In this document: positions 6,827-8,998 of the stretch, piece after piece
How positions within the stretch are numbered: position 1 is the stretch's first letter
Layout: every line of letters begins with the position of its first letter
Source of the DNA: Burkholderiales bacterium
GTDB lineage: Bacteria > Pseudomonadota > Gammaproteobacteria > Burkholderiales > SG8-39
NCBI GenBank assembly: GCA_016649475.1
Contig: JAENXP010000056.1
Span: forward strand, 1 to 8,998
DNA length: 8,998 nt
Reading direction: 5' to 3'
The notes under the pieces: generated by a model
Database searches by the model: none
Seen by the model: only the letters and a program-made list of their open reading frames with translations
What the model was told of the DNA's origin: nothing
Position numbers and translations under genes: made by a program

Positions 6827-6943
6827 AGCGCCGATTTGATGGTCAGCTTGCGGGCGCCGCCGGTCGTGAGTGCGACCGAGCGATAAATAAATACGGCTAA
6901 AGCGCGGGAAACCCGTTTAGCGTACAAGCTGAACGGGTTTTTT
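6827..6943 (+). ncRNA. Candidate small RNA or terminated metX leader
   Basis: Bounded by the promoter-like pair at 6791-6820 and the intrinsic terminator ending at 6943, this would be a transcript of about 117 nt. It contains a hairpin CGGTCG-TGAGTG-CGACCG (6861-6878), then an unpaired-looking A/U-rich stretch (ATAAATAAATA) unusual in this GC-rich DNA, then the terminator hairpin with a U tail. This order resembles Hfq-dependent small RNAs. It may equally be the 5' leader of metX with premature termination, or the 3' end of the PTS operon. I recognise no RNA family. Prediction only. Confidence 0.35.
6909..6943 (+). terminator. Intrinsic terminator between ptsI and metX
   Basis: AAACCCGTTTAGC (6909-6921) pairs with GCTGAACGGGTTT (6928-6940) over 13 bp with one G-U wobble. 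The loop is 6 nt (GTACAA), and six T residues run from 6938 to 6943. It would end the gshB-ptsI operon and/or a short RNA starting near 6827. Confidence 0.85.
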
Positions 6944-6956
6944 GCGTTTTGGGACC

Positions 6957-7001
6957 GCGGGCGCGTGACCCTAGCGCCCGCTGTTTAGAGGCTCGTGCCT
7001 C
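6957..7001 (+). repeat. Two consecutive hairpins in the metX upstream region
   Basis: GCGGGCGC (6957-6964) and GCGCCCGC (6974-6981) form a perfect 8-bp stem with a 9-nt loop. Seven bases on, GAGGC-TCGT-GCCTC (6988-7001) forms a 5-bp stem with a 4-nt loop. They lie 89-133 bases before the metX start. They do not match SAM-I, SAM-II or SAH riboswitch consensus as far as I can judge by eye. Confidence 0.5.
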
Positions 7002-7089
7002 GCGATGCGCCGGGTGCCGGTATCAGGCGGACTATGCGCTACCGCGCGCAGGCCGAAGGCGGTCCGAAGGTTTTTTCAAGCGAAGGAAG

Positions 7090-8235
7090 ATGAGCAATTC
7101 AGTAGGCGCGGTACGGCCGCAGACCATGCACTTCGATACGCCGCTCGCATGCAGGAGCGGCGCGGTGCTGGACGAATACCACCTGATGTACGAGACCTAT
7201 GGCACGCTGAACGCGGCGAAATCCAACGCGGTGCTGGTCTGCCACGCGCTCAACGCGTCGCACCACGTCGCGGGCTTTTACGCCGAGGATCCGAAGAACG
7301 TGGGCTGGTGGGACAATATGATCGGCCCGGGCAAGCCCCTGGACACGGAAAAGTTTTTTGTTATCGGGGTGAACAACCTCGGCGGCTGCTTCGGCTCCAC
7401 CGGCCCGGCGTCTATCAACCGCAGGACCGGCAAGGCCTACGGCTCCAGTTTCCCGATGGTCACCGTAGAGGACTGGGTAGAGACGCAGGCGCGGCTCGCG
7501 GATCGCCTCGGCATCGAGCGCTTCGCCGCAGTGATGGGCGGCAGCCTCGGCGCGATGCAGGCGCTGCAGTGGGCGATCGCCTATCCGCAGCGGATCGCGA
7601 ATTCCATAGTCGTCGCCGCGGCGCCCCAGCTTTCGGCGCAGAACATCGCCTTCAACGAGGTGGCGCGGCAGGCGATCACCACCGATCCGGATTTCCACGG
7701 CGGCGATTACTACGCCTACAACGTGCTGCCGCGCCGCGGCTTGCGCCTCGCGCGCATGATCGGCCACATCACTTACCTGTCGGACGACGCGATGATGGAA
7801 AAATTCGGCCGCAGCCTACGCTCGGGCTCGATCAACTTCCATTTCGACGTCGACTTCGAGGTCGAATCGTATTTGCGCCATCAGGGAGACAAGTTTTCCG
7901 AGTACTTCGATGCCAATACCTATCTGCTGATCACGCGGGCGCTCGACTATTTCGACCCGGCCGGCGCCTGCGACGGCAACCTCGCGCGCGCGCTGGCACC
8001 AGCGACGGCGCGCTTCCTCGTGGTTTCCTTCACTTCGGACTGGCGCTTCGCACCGGAGCGCTCGCGCGAGATCGTCAAAGCCCTGCTCGATAACCGCGCC
8101 GACGTCTGTTACGCCGAGATCAACGCGTCGCACGGGCACGACGCGTTCCTGCTCGACGATGCGCGCTACATGGCGCTGGTGCGGGCCTATTTCGAAAATG
8201 TAGCCGGCGAGTGCGGCGCGGAGAAGAGCGCATGA
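7090..8235 (+). CDS. metX: Homoserine O-succinyltransferase/acetyltransferase (MetX family)
   Basis: Activates the hydroxyl of homoserine by acyl transfer from acyl-CoA, the first committed step of methionine synthesis. The 381-residue alpha/beta-hydrolase fold has nucleophile Ser152 in GGSLGAMQ, Asp317 in FTSDWRFAP and His350 in SHGHDAFLL, a full catalytic triad. Blocks such as [39 protein letters not shown] and [17 protein letters not shown] follow the betaproteobacterial MetXS proteins, which use succinyl-CoA, so succinylation is more likely than acetylation; this is inferred from similarity. The frame is open further upstream, but the ATG at 7090 fits the family N-terminus (PQTMHF at 10-15). 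AAGGAAG (7083-7089) immediately precedes it, closer than usual. It overlaps metW in ATGA. Confidence 0.95.
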   Translation: MSNSVGAVRPQTMHFDTPLACRSGAVLDEYHLMYETYGTLNAAKSNAVLVCHALNASHHVAGFYAEDPKNVGWWDNMIGPGKPLDTEKFFVIGVNNLGGCFGSTGPASINRRTGKAYGSSFPMVTVEDWVETQARLADRLGIERFAAVMGGSLGAMQALQWAIAYPQRIANSIVVAAAPQLSAQNIAFNEVARQAITTDPDFHGGDYYAYNVLPRRGLRLARMIGHITYLSDDAMMEKFGRSLRSGSINFHFDVDFEVESYLRHQGDKFSEYFDANTYLLITRALDYFDPAGACDGNLARALAPATARFLVVSFTSDWRFAPERSREIVKALLDNRADVCYAEINASHGHDAFLLDDARYMALVRAYFENVAGECGAEKSA

Positions 8236-8843
8236 ACGCTTCGCTTCCGGTCCCGGCAATCGTCGGCCGCGCCGACCTCGACGCCATCGCCGCCTGGGTG
8301 ACGCCGGGTGCGAGCGTGCTCGACCTGGGCTGCGGCGAAGGCGTGCTGCTCAAATACCTGCAGGAAAGCCGCGAGGTGCGCGGCTACGGCATCGAAATCA
8401 GCGACGCCAATGTGCTCGCGTGCGTGAAAAACTCGGTCAACGTGATCCAGAGCGACCTGGAGGCGGGCCTAGCGGGCTTCGACGCGGGGTCCTTCGATTT
8501 CGTCATCCTGTCGCAGACGCTGCAGGCCATGCGCCATACCGAGGAAATCATCATGGAGATGTTGCGCGTCGGGCGCCAGGGCATCGTCTCCTTCCCCAAT
8601 TTCGGCTACTGGCCGCAGCGCCTGCAGATCATGCGCGGCCACATGCCGCTGTCCGACGTACTGCCCTACCTGTGGTACAACACGCCCAACGTGCACCTGT
8701 GCACGCTGTCGGACTTCGAGGATTTCTGCGCCACCCACGGCGTGCGCATCCTCGAGCGCATCGTCATGCAGGGCGATCGCCGCATCAGCTTCGCGCCGAA
8801 CCTGCGCGCGAGCGTGGCGGTATACCGCTTCGAGAAGGCCTGA
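8232..8843 (+). CDS. metW: Methionine biosynthesis protein MetW
   Basis: A 203-residue protein of the MetW family with an S-adenosylmethionine-binding methyltransferase-like fold. Motif I is VLDLGCGEG at 29-37, an acidic strand end is GIEIS at 53-57, and SDLE lies at 74-77. The family-specific part includes [11 protein letters not shown] at 120-130 and the stretch [18 protein letters not shown] at 141-158. MetW is almost always encoded next to metX in proteobacteria and is required with it for homoserine acylation in several species, though its catalytic activity is not settled. The ATG start overlaps the metX stop, with GGAGAAG at 8220-8226, so the pair is translationally coupled. No clear terminator follows in the remaining 155 bases. 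Confidence 0.95.
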   Translation: MNASLPVPAIVGRADLDAIAAWVTPGASVLDLGCGEGVLLKYLQESREVRGYGIEISDANVLACVKNSVNVIQSDLEAGLAGFDAGSFDFVILSQTLQAMRHTEEIIMEMLRVGRQGIVSFPNFGYWPQRLQIMRGHMPLSDVLPYLWYNTPNVHLCTLSDFEDFCATHGVRILERIVMQGDRRISFAPNLRASVAVYRFEKA

Positions 8844-8998
8844 GCTGTATTTGCGGCGTCCCGAATACCGTTGCATGGCCAGGAGCGGGGGTTTTGGACA
8901 AGATTGATAACTACCGCTCGATGTGTCGTCCCAGGTTGATCTATGCCGACGCGGCGGCCATTGCGCCCTGCGCGCGCCAACCGTGTTTTTGGTACGGA

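Larger units (their letters stand above)
6748..7089. other. 342-bp intergenic region between ptsI and metX, no protein gene seen
   Basis: No credible coding region is present on either strand. The stretch holds a promoter-like pair (6791-6820), a 6-bp hairpin CGGTCG/CGACCG (6861-6878), an A/T-rich patch (6882-6893), an intrinsic terminator (6909-6943), two further hairpins (6957-6981 and 6988-7001) and a T6 run at 7072-7077 just before the metX ribosome-binding site. The metX promoter must lie in this region or upstream; I cannot place it firmly. Confidence 0.6.

Noticed and set aside
6839..6886. 15-residue leader-peptide ORF (MVSLRAPPVVSATER) ahead of the terminator at 6909
   Set aside because: There is no Shine-Dalgarno and no run of Met codons to sense methionine, so attenuation by this peptide is unsupported.
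4843..6927. 694-codon open frame on the minus strand
   Set aside because: It is antisense to ptsH and ptsI, whose families are certain. The composition (rich in Arg, His, Ala, Gln, Val) is typical of a shadow frame.
6949..7089. N-terminal extension of metX by 47 residues
   Set aside because: The added residues have no similarity to MetX and include the hairpins. The ATG at 7090 aligns with the family start.
8894..8998. Open frame from a TTG codon after AGGAGCGGGG, running to the window end
   Set aside because: Only 35 codons are visible, the product is not recognisable, and other frames are also open here. The 155 bases after metW hold no gene I can support.
8940..8998. Possible C-terminal tail of a convergent minus-strand gene ending at a TAG at about 8940
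   Set aside because: Fewer than 20 codons are visible, with no recognisable sequence; it cannot be told from chance.

Overview
The window is a GC-rich proteobacterial chromosome segment. Gene content and protein sequence point to a betaproteobacterium. MetX closely resembles the Burkholderia-type succinyl-CoA-dependent enzyme and is followed by MetW. gshB is followed by a mannose-family PTS IIA gene, ptsH and ptsI, which is a typical betaproteobacterial arrangement. Genus cannot be fixed from the sequence. I see no mobile element, CRISPR array or phage gene; the coding content is core metabolism.

Layout. (1) 1-261, minus strand: N-terminal part of an AhpD-like, carboxymuconolactone-decarboxylase-family peroxidase-related enzyme, cut by the window edge. 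(2) 262-523: divergent intergenic region with a perfect FNR-type palindrome (404-417) and a large GC-rich inverted repeat (418-466). (3) 524-2161, plus: phosphoglucomutase Pgm. (4) 2203-2279, minus: tRNA-Arg(CCG), convergent with pgm. (5) 2398-3198, plus: membrane-anchored cytochrome c with two heme domains, preceded by a sigma70-like promoter and followed by a strong intrinsic terminator. (6) 3376-6747, plus: apparent operon gshB - mannose-family EIIA - ptsH - ptsI with overlapping junctions. (7) 6748-7089: 342 bp without a protein gene, holding a promoter-like pair, hairpins and an intrinsic terminator that together outline a possible short RNA. (8) 7090-8843, plus: metX-metW, overlapping by ATGA. 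(9) 8844-8998: no gene I can support.

How the genes work together. Pgm links glucose-6-phosphate to glucose-1-phosphate for polysaccharide synthesis. GshB makes glutathione. EI, HPr and EIIA form a PEP-dependent phosphorelay with no sugar-permease subunit in the window, so a regulatory rather than transport role is likely. MetX activates homoserine for methionine synthesis, and MetW is its usual partner. No undescribed multi-gene system is evident. The most interesting signals are non-coding: the FNR box at 404-417 and the putative terminated short transcript at about 6791-6943.
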